A DNA stretch of 64,000 bases from Locusta migratoria. Its lineage: Eukaryota > Arthropoda > Insecta > Orthoptera > Acrididae. The stretch is from the NCBI GenBank assembly GCA_026315105.1, contig CM048745.1:279451247-279515246 (forward strand). The letters run 5' to 3'. Shown piece by piece: positions 11,212 to 22,994 of the stretch (position 1 is the stretch's first letter; each line of letters starts with the position of its first letter). The position numbers and the translations under genes are program-made. The notes beneath the pieces are model-generated. The model saw only the letters and a program-made list of their open reading frames with translations, ran no database searches and was not told where the DNA came from.

Positions 11212-11591
11212 ATGGCGTCGCGTTTTGCTGTTTTAGACGGAATTGACAAAGATTTATTTTACCTCAATCATTTAAATCGGGAGCAAAACCGGAACGTCGT
11301 GATTGTGGAAAGGGGGACTCTTTTGAAGATTACAGTAACAAAAATTTCGAAGAAAGATTTTGTTTGTCCACAGAAAGTGTGGTGGTTGTTAAACCAAATC
11401 AGTGACAGTTAGAATTTCCTACCGATAGAAATAACCCTATTTCGCCTATGAACAGACTATTGATTACGTTAAGAGCATATGCAACTGGTGCATTTAACAT
11501 ACTTATTGGTGACAACAGTAACATATATCGTGACGACACATTGCCAGGAACAGCAGTTCGCCGCGCCATAATTAATGAATATTTCCAGTAA
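11212..11591 (+). pseudogene. Harbinger transposase N-terminal remnant
   Basis: The frame from ATG 11212 encodes a start like MASRFAVLDGIDKDLFYLNH and runs to 11412. After a stop or frameshift the next segment reads NNPISPMNRLLITLRAYATGAF, then GDNSNIYRDD near 11500. This block corresponds to the helix-turn-helix-like N-terminal part of HARBI1-type nucleases (consensus as I remember it: PLSPMNQLLITLRFYATG). The element's ends fit the same superfamily. The rest of the transposase is missing, so this copy would depend on others to move. Confidence 0.65.
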
Positions 11592-11730
11592 GGTAACTAT
11601 CAAATTCAGAAAAAGTTTTGAATAAAAAATTACGATATTTTCCGTAACTATAATCGTAAAGCTTTCGTGTTATTAAAACATGTTATCTGTATATTTCTGT
11701 TACCAGGTGAACATGCGGTGCATGGGGAAA

Positions 11731-11901
11731 AAAATGTTTGTTAAGCTTATGGGACTTAACTACGGGGTCATCAGTCCCTAAACATACAAACTACTTATCA
11801 ACTACCTTATACTAATGACGGCACAAATATCCATGTCCGAGGGGGGATTCGAACCCCCGACCGTAGTGGCCTTGCAGACCGTGACTGGAGCGCCTCAGTC
11901 C
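11731..11901 (-). mobile_element. SINE family A, copy 3 (in Harbinger element)
   Basis: Reverse-oriented family A copy with GATTCGAACCCCCGACC near 11847. It is flanked by an imperfect ~14 bp duplication: CGGTGCATGGGGAAAA at 11716 and CGGTACATGGGAAAA at 11902. The last few bases of the tRNA-like head are missing. Confidence 0.85.
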
Positions 11902-12802
11902 CGGTACATGGGAAAATACGCTGTGAACAACAATGACATTTGAGTTGATTTGTTCGAAACAATAAATCATAATTTAAGTAATTATATAAATCTGTCTTAG
12001 GGTGTTTTTTTAATAATCATTTCTCTTTGCACTATGACTGGATTCGGTAAAATTTTACGACGCTTCTCGCTGGGCTCAAGTGCTTATGTTGGCAACAGAT
12101 GAACAATGAAGTGTAGAATTGCGTTAATATTTTTCACAAGCTACAGAGTAAAATGTTATTGCTGCTCGTTTCACTCGCAGCAAAATTAATACTGTACCTG
12201 CTCTATGGTAGAAAGGCTCTTGTATGTATCCTTGACCGTTCAGAAGAAAAATAATTTTCGTTTTAATTGAAGTTGTCACGAAAAAATATTTATTGCTCAT
12301 CTTAGTTGCCGTCATTACCATTGATGCCAACATAACCACTGCAGTCCGGCGAGAAGCGTCGTACAATTTTACCGTATTTACAATATTGTACATACAAGTC
12401 ACGTGGTACTGTTGTCATTCACCAAAGATAGGCGAGAATACACATTTAAGTAAGCTCAACTAACACCTTTGCATCACTTGGGTGCCTTCCATTGGGCAAC
12501 ACGGACTTGATCACGATCAAATGTACGATTGGCTGACGACGGTTTGCTGACCGGTGATTAACGTTGGTGCACCGCAGAGACGTTTTAACCGCGGTTAACT
12601 TTTGACCGTGTTCTCGAAACCCTTGATTATCGTGCTTTTTGACCGAGGTTGGTGCACTCGGCCACAAGTGTCGAAGCTGGTTGCAACAGTTTCCTTGTAC
12701 CTCAGATGAATATGTGCACATTATTGACACTAATATGTACACTGACATCCGATTTCGTTTTTTTTCACGTTGATAGAAAACATTACTTAAACTGCAGCAT
12801 TA

Positions 12803-12984
12803 CTAATTAGCTCTAAGTGCAAATGTTGCTATTTCTTTGAAGGCAAGATTTCCTCCTGCATCCTTGTAATTCAGTACAAGATTCCAGATTTGTCTGGAAT
12901 CAGTCATTATACATTCAGAAGCATTACTGTGTTCCGTCCAGTTCACAAATGGCCATGTATTGCAAGGAACTCCTAATGCTTTAT
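12803..12984 (-). pseudogene. hAT transposase fragment, C-terminal region
   Basis: A minus-strand open stretch starts after a splice-acceptor-like tttatttcag and ends at a TAG at 12803. It includes VPCNTWPFVNWTEHSNASE and then IWNLVLNYKDAGGNLAFKEI. The second patch resembles the sequence just before the NAxVERxFS motif in one group of hAT transposases. The motif itself would come after the stop, where only weak similarity remains. It could instead be a host exon; I favour hAT at moderate-to-low confidence. Confidence 0.4.
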
Positions 12985-12999
12985 CTGAAATAAATTAAC

Positions 13000-14230
13000 A
13001 AAGGAAAATATAAATATTATTACATATAATAATATCATAATAATATAAAAATAATAATAAATTATCTGACAAGAATATTGAAATTTTTTCAAATGATGGC
13101 TACAACTGTGAAGACTTAATTTCAGGTGCAGAGTTCTGTAATAGTTGCAGTTGATGCAGATTGTTGGGTAACCATATAATCATTTCTTGACACAACTTTA
13201 CAAGACAATTGGAACATCTCTGTTTAACAGTTTCTAGTTTCTGATATGTAGGGTTACCAGATGATGACCTTCAAAAAAGAGGACATTTCTAGAGTCATAC
13301 TAAAATTTTCAAAAGTGGTATAGATTTTTCGACATTTACCTTTCTGAGAAGATAAATGATAATTTTTACATCTACAGTGTTATATTATGAAAATGAATTA
13401 TGGCTTTTCAGTCAAGTGCGACATTTTTGTCATTTTTATTCTTTATTTAGTTTATTAAATTGGAGCAAAATTTTGGCTAATGGGCTATGGAAGAAAGCTT
13501 CATTTTGTGTCGACAGAATTCGCTGGTAACTGTAGTGAGAATCTGGCTGGAGTACTGCCATCCAAGAAGTTTTTGTGGAACGAAATTCGGAAGTAGACTG
13601 CTGTTGATGTGGCTCTGTGGAATTTCAGATGCAGCACTGGGCATGGCGCATTTGCTATACTTTTAAGTAACTTGCCACATATTGTGTTTGCGCTATCTGG
13701 TCTTTGAGCAGCTCCCAATTTGCATGATGCAGTACACATCTATTGTTACTGTTTTATTTGGTGGATCTTGCATTCGTTTTACTTTGCATTTGAGAGCTGC
13801 ACAGACTAGGAAACTTGTCAAACTTTTCCCAAGCAGTCTTCCATCTAGATTTGAGATATCCTCCAAGGTCTTAACGATACATTTAGATCGAATAAAGCTT
13901 CAAGTGAGCAATTGTTTGCTGTTTTGATACTTTAATTCATGCACCATAGTACTTACAAAGACATAAACTGATGTTATTTAAAGCACACTTGCTTTGCAAT
14001 TATAATCCCAACTGTCTGCATCCAGTCCTGACTAGGTGATCCTAAACTTAAGAAATACTGTTAATTATTTGCAAATTAATTTTGTTGTCTCATTGTGACA
14101 GTGTTTGCGTTGCAAAACAAGTGCCCACTTTACGGAGATAATAAATAGTTTAATTTTGTGAAACGAAATTTTTACAACGTTATGTAATTAAAACTCCGAA
14201 TGATGCCTTATAACACAATTTCTACCTATA
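13000..14230. other. Unassigned AT-rich DNA
   Basis: I see no convincing gene here. Short open stretches on the minus strand near 13500-13930 have no recognisable domain. It may contain old hAT sequence linked to 12803-12984. Confidence 0.4.
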
Positions 14231-14237
14231 GGTATAT

Positions 14238-14262
14238 GTTTCAGCTTGACTGCCATCATCAG
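14238..14262 (-). ncRNA. Hammerhead ribozyme-like core, decayed
   Basis: The minus strand reads CUGAUGA (14262-14256), a short GGC...GCU stem II, then GAAAC (ending 14238). Core positions are canonical. I could not define stem I, and the 3' cleavage-side sequence is diverged. It is probably a Penelope-derived remnant. Confidence 0.45.
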
Positions 14263-14437
14263 GTTTTCTGTGAAAATGTGCACGTTTGCATTATAATACA
14301 CAAAATTTTATAACTAACTATAAGTTACATTAATAAATATGTGTAGTTACATACACCCGTTACTCTTGACACCCATATTTATCGGTGGTTTTGATACTGA
14401 CAAGCTGTTCATTTTATACTCTTACGTTCTTACTGGA

Positions 14438-14470
14438 GCAATATATATATATATATATATATATATATTC
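14438..14470. repeat. (TA)n microsatellite
   Basis: An alternating TA run of about 30 bases. Confidence 0.95.
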
Positions 14471-15194
14471 GTAATTACTGTTTGACAGTACTTTGACAGA
14501 CAAATCGATGATTCTACATCGTTTACATGCAGTTCATTTATAATTTTTGGAATATTTGCAGTTGGATGCTTGTTGGTGTTTGTGATTTTTTGATGTGTCG
14601 TAAATTTTCATATTTTCACAAATAACCTCACTATGCCATTCAAGACGAAATAGTTGCATATAGTAGTAAATAGAAACTGTCTGCTAAAGCTGCATTTGGA
14701 GTTTCAATTACATGTCATTGAAAACATATATAATGCTGTGGGCCTAACAGATACAAAAAAAGGTTTTTTTTTTACGATTCAGGAATGCAAATAGTAAATA
14801 CTTTTTAAAGACTTCATACAAATGCGGTCAAATTCCATAGTCGCTATTGCCTACTTTTTTCCATTACCAGTTTCACCGATATCCAACTTTATTTTCAAAT
14901 GATGTGATACACTGTTTTCGTGCAGCCTTTAAAATGCACAAAATGAAAATTACAAAAGCTGTGACAAAATCGTATTTATAACTCAAGTACTGGTGGCTGT
15001 CCTATCTTATAAGAATTCTGTTTGTCCTATAACTAATGCATATTACGGCATTTGTTCATCTTCTTACAAATTAAGAAGCATGAAATATTTACGCCTGTGG
15101 AACCAAGTACATGGCTACATAGGAGTGAAGTCCTAACATTTCATCATTTGACTACTTTTAATTTTCGTCTTAAGTGCTGAACATTTTTAACATT

Positions 15195-15475
15195 TTTCCA
15201 CACTTGGGTGGTTGATTGGTTTCAGGGAAGGGTGACTGAAGTTTTGAAGGGACCAAACTACTACGTCATCAGTCCCTTTCTGGTTAAGGATGGGGAAAGA
15301 AATCGGCCATGCCCTTTCAAAGGAAACGTTCCGGCATTTAACTGGAGTGATTTAGGGAAATGAGGTAAAACCTAAATCTGGATGGCTGGACATGGATTTG
15401 AACCAACAACCTTCCAAATTTTTCCAAGCTTATTCGATATCTTGCTAATCACCTCTGGTTTCACCTGTTTTTTTT
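15195..15475 (-). mobile_element. SINE family B, one copy
   Basis: The sequence has a GGGACCAAACTACTACGTCATCAGTCCC-like block near 15250, a CGGCATTTAACTGGAGTGATTT-like middle near 15330, and an inverted tRNA box B-like TTTGAACCAACAACCTTCC near 15394. I recall this layout from a common orthopteran tRNA-derived SINE that differs from family A. The copy is diverged and I did not resolve target duplications. Confidence 0.65.
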
Positions 15476-16020
15476 TCCCACCATGCATCATTTCTAGTGA
15501 ATGAGTGTGTTATGTAACAGCTAAGGGGGAAAAGCAATGAATGATAAACTTTTTATTTACCAAAAAAAGGCTCGCAAAATATTATAAGAAAGCACTCAGT
15601 TTTAGGACAAAAATTATAAATCGTTTTATATCCAAGCACTCTTTTTGAAGATATGTCTCTTTGACCCTAAACAGGCACATGGTAATATGGCAATAATGGT
15701 GACTGTGGCAACTGACCTCATTTGTAATACGTTTTGAACAAGTCTTTAATTTATGTATAACTAAGATTCCACTAGTTTTTGATCTTAAACTCGAAAGTGT
15801 GGTAAGCAGACAACATACAGAACTACCGAACCCCAACACGACATAGATGAGCGTCTTATTTTTGGGTGTCACATAACACTCCCACTTGAGAAGGCCTACA
15901 GATATAGGGGAGAGTTTCAAATTCTTCTATGTGTGGTGCACTGTATTATTTGCAGCTGAGGCATTTCATATCAGTTTATTTACTCATACAATGTTAAAAT
16001 AACATGAGGCAGATTTTAAT

Positions 16021-16501
16021 ACAAACAGTGAATGAATCACCATGAGTAAACTAGTCTTCTTCATGTGTATCATTATACCCTGAAGTAATCTGATATTTTA
16101 TTTGATGACCCAATTTCTGAAGGTAATTTCTTGTTTTACATTAAATAATCTTAAAACTATACACAAATGAAATGTTTATAATTATCCTGCACACTTATAA
16201 CGCCCTTAAGAGACTCAAGAATGTGTCTGTTTCTATCTTTGGTCCACTGACTACTAGTGAAAGTCATAGAATGTTACAATAACAGAATCATCATGTGTAA
16301 ACTAATTATCTTCATCTGTACATTATTTCCTGCAGTACTCATATATTTATTTGATGACCCCACTTATGAAAGTAATTTCTTGTTGTGCAACAAATAATCA
16401 TAAAACTGCACACACGAGGCATCTTTATAATTGCACTGCACACTTATAATTCCCTTCAGACTCAACACTGAGTATGTTTCTGTCTTTGGTCCACTGACTG
16501 T
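16021..16501. repeat. Tandem pair of ~235 bp units
   Basis: 16021-16256 and 16274-16501 are imperfect direct copies. Both contain GATGACCC-A-TT-TGAA-GTAATTTCTTGTT, CTGCACACTTATAA and a final TTTGGTCCACTGACT. The second unit runs into the C-terminal end of the neighbouring hAT remnant, so this may be hAT terminal sequence duplicated in place. Confidence 0.8.
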
Positions 16502-17891
16502 TTGACTTGGTTCCTGTCATTCCCTCTGGAACATAGGGCCGAAACGAAAAATCCTTTCCACACTGGCATTGTGACCATGTGTAGCAAAGAAAAACTCTGC
16601 CACTTTAAGCAGCTCTGAGACACAAGCAATATTATTTGTCTCTTGGAAATATTTACACCAGGTGTCATTTGACAACTGAACTCCTCCACTGAGATTGATT
16701 TTTCAAAAACTTCTGAAATTGCAGAACTAGTCAAAGCACTGTATGTCATCACTTTTAATATTAAGCTTATCATTTAGATACAGAATTGTTTGTACAACGT
16801 CTTCCCAGTTTGTAACATTCTTCAAACCCATTCACCTAAACACAAACTCTTGATACTGAACCAACCATTTCTTAAGATATTTAATTGTTGCATCATACAT
16901 ATGGGCTATTTCTCCTTCTAGCATATCACATTTAGAACCATAACCTTCATTCTTCTTTTTTCTCAAAATTTCTTTTAGTTTTAAAGATTTGAAACTCTGT
17001 AATTGTCTTTCTTGAAGAAAATTCAACACACTCTGAAGAATATGTATCATTTCTAAAAGTGATTTTTTCTCTTTTTCTAGAGCTAAAATATTATGGTGAA
17101 ACAATGACACAAGAGAATGAACAAACCATAATCGTAATTCAGTAAGCTCATCTTGGAAAATACTCTAATCAAAATTTTGGAATTTTCATCCTGAGACATG
17201 AAATATGATTTCAGCACAGGATAGATTTTAAATTACTCTTGTAACACAAGGAAAAAGAGAAAACCATCTGGTCTTAGAATGACCAAATAATTGCCTATAT
17301 TGTATATCAACAAATTCACAAAAATCCTTAACACTTTCATTGCGTAATGTGTAAACAGAAAATAAGTTAAACATTTTTAATATTGTGGAATCAACATCTA
17401 CAGTGAATCCGGCATCAATACCATGTTGAATACACTTATGTAAAACGTGAGCAGGGCAGCCCACTCGTACTATGCTATAATTTAAATTGTTTTTCATGTG
17501 GGTGAAAACGTTATTTCCTGACTTCTTACCAATGCCACTGATTCCACCGAAATTGTACTGGTATTGTCTCCAGAGAAAGCAATACATTTGCCATCAATAC
17601 CTCTACTTCAGTGAGTGTCACATATGTAAGATTCAATCGTTTCAGAATCTTCATTTGGCATGATATAAGTTCTATCATCATTGTTTGAATGTCTCCAAAT
17701 CTTACGTCATAGTCCTGAATGAGAAGTGGGAACCGTTTCGTAGAACCATGGTTACTGCCATCTGTTGCAACACGAAAACATGAAATACCCTTTAAAATGT
17801 CAATAGACACACCAACAGAGTGAGATGACAATACAGAATTAACAATTGCTTCTGTTTTAGTGAGAGCACATGGCATGTCTTTAGCTAAATT

Positions 17892-18113
17892 CGAAGTGTG
17901 GCAGTCGGAGGTGATGGTTGTATGACTGTGTTGTGTGCCTGTGTGATTGCGTGAGTGCTCTATTTCTGAAGAAGGCCATGGCCGATAGCTGAATGTGTTG
18001 TATGTGTGTGTCTTTTGTATGTGCCTGTCGCAGCTCGTCGCCACGTCTTTGCGGTGAGTAGTAATCTGTCCTCACTATATTATTTATTCCAACCTGGACT
18101 TTCCATTATTATA
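17892..18113 (+). mobile_element. Short hammerhead-bearing repeat R-A, copy 1
   Basis: A 222-base insertion in the hAT gene, flanked by a perfect 12 bp target duplication TTTAGCTAAATT (17880-17891 and 18114-18125). It has a GTGTGTGTC-rich middle, a block GCAGCTCGTCGCCACGTC near 18030, and a degenerate hammerhead core (17966-17987). A second copy is at 20905-21116 in the opposite orientation. It has no coding capacity. It resembles the terminal repeat of Penelope-like elements in layout. Confidence 0.8.
17966..17987 (+). ncRNA. Hammerhead ribozyme-like core, degenerate
   Basis: CUGAAGA at 17966-17972, then stem II GGCC-AU-GGCC, then GAUA where GAAA is expected, followed by GCU. The one changed core base should reduce or abolish activity. 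Confidence 0.5.
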
Positions 18114-18592
18114 TTTAGCTAAATTTGAGTATTTCAATAATACTTTCTTGAATTTTCCTGTACAGTCCATTGATTTAAAACTTTGATGATGTTTGACCAT
18201 GTGAAAAGATAGAGCGCCTTCAGCTGCACAAACCAGATCACTACGTTTAGAATTCGTAGTGGATTTTCGGAAGAAATATCTTCCATATGGCGATAGTAGC
18301 ATTAGCTTCTTAAAATATTGCATAATTCAAACTTAGGTATCCCAAATGGCGACATATACTCAATATGACAACCCTCCTAGGAGCTTACCTCTGATGAACA
18401 GTGTCACCGCTGTAGTTCAAACGACTTAATGCTGTTGGCGCCACAAGCCTACCTCATTCTGTATGGAAGCGGAGTAGGAAATAAGACTTAAAATATGTTA
18501 TTATAGCTCAAAGCTTCATTTTGGTCACTGATGTCAAGAACAATTGTTGAAGTTCACGCAAATGTCTTTATTTAACCACAGTCTGATATATA

Positions 18593-19624
18593 CAGTCATG
18601 ACACTCCCATTGATATTTGTTATATACCACAACATTAGCGCTCCAAGCAGCTGGCAAGGTACAATTCTGAATACGATATCAGATGAGTGTGAGTAGTTTC
18701 GTTTATACTGATTTTAACGTACTTTTTAAAAGCGCAGTAAAAGATGGTAAGCATTTTTTAGTAAGCCCATGTTTGTCTTTCTTACTTGTGCTAAAACCTA
18801 GGGAATGTATGAAACAGTACAGTACAGAACAGTTTATTTTCGACACTATTGCAGTTTTTATATTTTTACTGAAGAATTTAATTTTATAATAATAAATGGC
18901 CAGGGAACACCTGAACTTTCGTGAAAAGACGTTGCTTTTCTATTAAGGAACATTATGGTTTCTTCACTACAATTCCAGTTAAATTAGGGGGTTCCAAACG
19001 TAGCAAAAGTATATGGAATGCAATATCTACATGTTTATTTAGTGTATCAAAGCAACCACCACAGCTGTAGCTGGAGAAAAAACCTTATGGATGTGGTAAT
19101 AAACATCAAATGGAAAACTATTTCCCAACAAAGAAGAAATAAATTCCACAATTGTTGCAAGAATACTCAAGTCATTTGCTTTTAAGCAAAATGAATTTCA
19201 CTCAAAAGTATTTGTGTGTATAAGAAACACGAGTGAAATGTAATAATGCATGAATCATTAGACACCATACAGAATTGTAATGTGTCAAAGTGCCATCACA
19301 GTAAGAACCAACAATGTTTCTCCTACGGTTATAGTTTCTTACTTTCAGCAGAGTTCTCAAGTTTTTCTTCATCAATAAATTGTTGTTTATATCACCGAAT
19401 CAATGAAATTCCGCAATTCTAGATTTATTTCTCGATTGCTTACGTCTCTTCATATTTTCCTAATGCTTGTGACACAAAAATTATAATAAATATTTCGTTA
19501 ATTACGTGGAAAAATAATTATAAACAAACATCACACTCATGACAGCTTGCCCACCGCTTGGAGTGCTAGTGTCATTTCAACTGTTAGTAGATAACAACTT
19601 TCACAGTAGAGAGTGTCACGACTG
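18593..19624. mobile_element. Tc1/mariner-type element with TA target duplication
   Basis: It starts CAGTCATGACACTC and ends GAGTGTCACGACTG, with TA on each side (18591-18592 and 19625-19626). The inverted similarity extends about 75-90 bases inwards and includes AGCGCTCCAAGC/GCTTGGAGTGCT. Total length is 1032 bases. I find no transposase: the 68-codon plus-strand frame at 18683-18889 has no recognised domain. It is probably a non-autonomous (MITE-like) copy. Confidence 0.72.
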
Positions 19625-19744
19625 TATATGTTAAATTGTGATGTAACAGTGATAACATCGATTATTTCTTATTATTATATGGTGACTGAATTTTAGGTCT
19701 AATTGATTGGAATTGTTTTGCAGTTTTTCCAAGAGAGTTTCTTT

Positions 19745-22110
19745 TCTAAAGTTTAATTTCTTTTCGCAAAATATTCCCTGCATACCTGGTCTCTCATATT
19801 GTTTGTGAAATTAGTTAAGTAAGGGCGCAGAAAGTTTTGCAATATTAATGTGCTCAGGAGCTCTGCAGGCGAATCCTTCCCGCACTGAAAAGTGGGGTTA
19901 CTACTAACCTGAGGCAGTAACATATTTAACATTGTGAGCAATACATTTGGCTTGTCTATGACTGATTCCATTGCCTCATTAGTCACACTTCCTATTCTTG
20001 CCAAGGAACATGACAAATATACGTTTTGAGTATAGAAGACCACCTATGTCTCTTTCTTTTATTAAGGCCATCATTGGTAACGGAGATTGTACACTGCTGA
20101 TGGTGACACAGTCCTCACAATGTATATTTTCTTCGATGACATGTACCAAATATCCGCCTACATAAACAGTGGCAGCAGCTGTCATTGATACAAAGGGCAA
20201 TTCTGTTGGTTACTCCTCAACATATTTCATCCTGTGAACTTGATACTAGCAAAGAAACATCCACAGTTTACTTGTTTGTTAACTTTGATGTTCGCGGTAT
20301 CCAGATATTATACCCAGAATCCGATTTTATGTTTCCAGAAAATGATGAAGAAATGAGACCACTTACCAAAATGTTGTGCAGTGCCTGAGTAACACTTGCT
20401 CCATTTGTTTGGTCGTTACTTCCTGCAACTAAATAGACATTCCACTTCATCAGATGAAAATTTCTAGTTAGTACAAAGTGGAAACCATTCTGCAATAGGT
20501 ATTTGATGCACTCAACAGCTGACTTTGTTGTTAGCCAAGGAGCTTCAAATGTTTCATGGCTCATCCGCCGTAGTTCCAAACTGGGTATGAATTCAACTTC
20601 CAACCACAAAAATCTTGCATCATCAATTGAAAAATTGCATTGCATCATTTCTTTAGTGTACATGCTGGCTGGTGTTTTCACATTCAAAATAGTAAACCAT
20701 TTGTTTACAATTTTTAGAAGCTCGATCGTCCCTGCGGAATTTTCAAATTAGGAAATGCCAAGTTGAGGGCCATGATATTTCAGAAACTCAAGGGCAGAAA
20801 TTACGTCTGTAGAGAAAACATCTATCGCACTGCCAACTTGGATTTTCTCGAAATTTGTTGGGTACACACGCTTGTGTGTAAGACGTCTAACTAGTTTCAG
20901 AGTTCTAATAATGGAAAGTCAATGTTGGAATTAATAATATAGTAATAAGGACAGTTTACAACTCACTACACGTGACGACGAGCTGCGACAGGCACACAAC
21001 AAACACACACACATACAACACTTCAGATTGGCCACGGCCTTCTTCCAAGAGTAGAACATTCACGCAATCACACAGGCACATCACAGTTACACAACTGTCA
21101 GATTCGGATGCCGCACTTCGTGATTCGAGTTTTTTCTTTCTAAAGTTGCCTAACAATCCACTCATTGATAGATTTTCTGCAATTATTAAGCTCCTTTCTT
21201 GTGTCCAGCAAAGCATTTCTGAAATTCTTCAGAATGTGACACTGATCAAATGAAAGCAAAATGTTGCGAGTAATTTCCAGTGGATGTTGTAGCACGGACT
21301 GGGGGGTATTTCTGCCAGACGGGAGGCGAAACAGTTTCACATTTGTAGTATGGTTGGCTGCTACTACGAGAGTCGCTCTTTCAACTTTTTCAATGATCTG
21401 TATTGTCAGGTGGAACAGCTGTTCTGCTTTCATATCTCTTATAAAGAAATAGGCAACCGGAATCTTGAAATGTGATGCTAAACCAACATAGACAAAAGAT
21501 AGCAATTTTGTTACAATTATAATTTCCCCTGAAAAGTCTTCTTCGAAACCAAACACAGGACTTCATCTGTTGCCTTACAATATATTGAGCATGGCTGTAT
21601 GGTCATTTTATCTCAAATGATAGAATCACGTTTATTTATGCCCTCCAAACACTTTGCTTCCTGCAGTAGCCTCTTTTGAATTAGGCTGGATACCATCACG
21701 CCAGAACTACCACCAGAATATCTCTTTAAAGAAGATTTTGATGGCAAACTTAATATATGGTCATTTTCACATATTCTTAACCTGATGGCCACTTCCTTTG
21801 CCAGACAACACAATATCTAATTGTCAAACCACGCCACCAAGGTTTTTTTCTGTGAAAAAACCTGTAATTGCTGCTTTGCTGTTTCCATCCACACTTGAGC
21901 TTTGAATTTTATTAAGATTGTATTTAGAGACAACATCTTTCAATTCCCTAAAGTTTTCTTTCGGTTGTTTCTGGTCTTTTCTTAATTCTTGTACCTTTTG
22001 TTTGCCATGCAGACAAAATCTTTGCGGTTTTGAGTCTTCTATTTTTTAATGATCTACTTCGCCTATTTAACTTTGTTTGTACAACAGCATCATTATTATG
22101 AGATTGTGAA
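19745..22110 (-). pseudogene. P-element/THAP9-like transposase remnant
   Basis: Minus-strand segments are in order: about 22080-21900 (coiled, Lys/Gln-rich), 21813-21613, 21556-21140 (138 codons), 20687-20268, 20200-19979 and 20043-19753. The 138-codon block has VYVGLASHFKIPVAYFF and then LLSFDQCHILKNFRN (DQCH near residues 104-107), matching the RNase H-like catalytic region and GTP-binding insertion of P transposase. Later blocks include GFHFVLTRNFH and an AAATVYVGGYLVHVI patch with nearby CEDC. A repeat insertion (20905-21116) and frameshifts break it. The N-terminal THAP zinc finger was not found. Confidence 0.72.
20905..21116 (-). mobile_element. Short hammerhead-bearing repeat R-A, copy 2
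   Basis: Reverse complement of the repeat at 17892-18113 over its whole length. It shares TAATAATGGAAAGTC at one end, GACGAGCTGCGACAGGCAC and CACGGCCTTCTTC in the middle, and GCCGCACTTCG at the other end. It interrupts the P-like transposase gene. The target duplication is short and imperfect. Its hammerhead position (21032-21047) has UGGAAGA in place of CUGAAGA and no GAAA. Confidence 0.75.
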
Positions 22111-22994
22111 ATGCGACTTTCATGGCAGACTTCAGTGTTTGTATCGATGTAGGCATGAAACTATAAAGCAGTAAGTACTGTTTGTTTACTTACTGGACGA
22201 ATTGTGTTCCTCGTTTTATTTTCACTAATACACCCACATTTATAATTAAAAACCTAATTTCCGTTCTGCAAAGATTCTGAGAACGACAACACAGCGAAAT
22301 TGTCTTATACATAGGCCTGCACTTAATAAATTCTTTTTACCTCCGTGGAATTTACCAACCACTCATCAGTGGATTTTTCCAAAGTCCAGTTTTCATAAAA
22401 AACTAAAAATTGTTTCAGTACAGGTTTTTCAGAATGTAGCTTATCAGAATAAACCCTTGAGTACTAACCATAATTTGTAGTTGTTTATTACTAATTATAT
22501 ATATATTTTACTCATCAGTGAATGGATTGGAAAAAAAGGTCCCTAGACCCCTATTTTATAATCACAGTTTACATGGGGTAATATGGGAATTAATTGAACA
22601 ACTAAATAATAATCTATACATCAAATTTACATAGGTTAATATTCTAAAACGGGAAGTATAAATGCACAATGAAAACAGGTAAAATAAGCGTATTTAATTA
22701 CCATCTGCGTCTATAATTTGTGAATTTATGAGAACCATTTCAATAGAATTATTGCACACTGGAATTGAAAGACGAATTTATTTGTTTTTCTGATGTTATT
22801 GTAAGAAATGTGGCAGTAGCTGAGTGATATATTCATTCTACAAACACTTGAAAACACCCCAGTAAAATCATGTATTTATATTATTGCGCCAAGAACTTGC
22901 TTGTCGATATTCAGACAACATGTCTATGTAATTTTATCACTGCATTCCATCCAAACACTACTTTGATAAACGGAACGTTACGCCTATTTCTATA

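Larger units (their letters stand above)
11021..12664. mobile_element. PIF/Harbinger-like DNA transposon, internally reduced
   Basis: The terminal inverted repeats are near perfect over about 27 bases: GGCCGAGTGCACCAACCTCGG at the left end (11022) and its complement at the right end, reaching 12664. Sub-terminal regions are full of short GATCGCGGTTAA-like repeats in both orientations (11040-11150 and 12500-12660). The remaining internal coding sequence (11212-11591) resembles the N-terminus of Harbinger transposase. The catalytic DDE part is absent. A SINE has inserted at 11731-11901. I did not find a clean 3 bp TWA duplication at the ends. Confidence 0.7.
16490..18323 (-). pseudogene. hAT-like transposase remnant
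   Basis: Read on the minus strand, the segments are in order: 18323-18126 (AAEGALSFHMVKHHQSFKSM), 17880-17526 after an insertion (CFRVATDGSNHGSTKRFPLL), 17587-17228 (GCPAHVLHKCIQHG and FGHSKTRWFSLFPC), 17110-16832 (coiled, Lys/Glu-rich), and 16773-16500. There a frameshifted reading gives a HNASVERIF patch, the hAT C-terminal dimerisation signature. The TDGSNH and SKTRW blocks are typical of a BED-less hAT group found in insects and fish (from memory). Several frameshifts and the insertion at 17892-18113 inactivate it. It would have catalysed cut-and-paste transposition. Confidence 0.72.

Noticed and set aside
12803..12984. Open stretch after a good splice acceptor, as a host exon
   Set aside because: The second half resembles a hAT block before the dimerisation motif, and no partner exon was found. 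Kept as a tentative hAT fragment.
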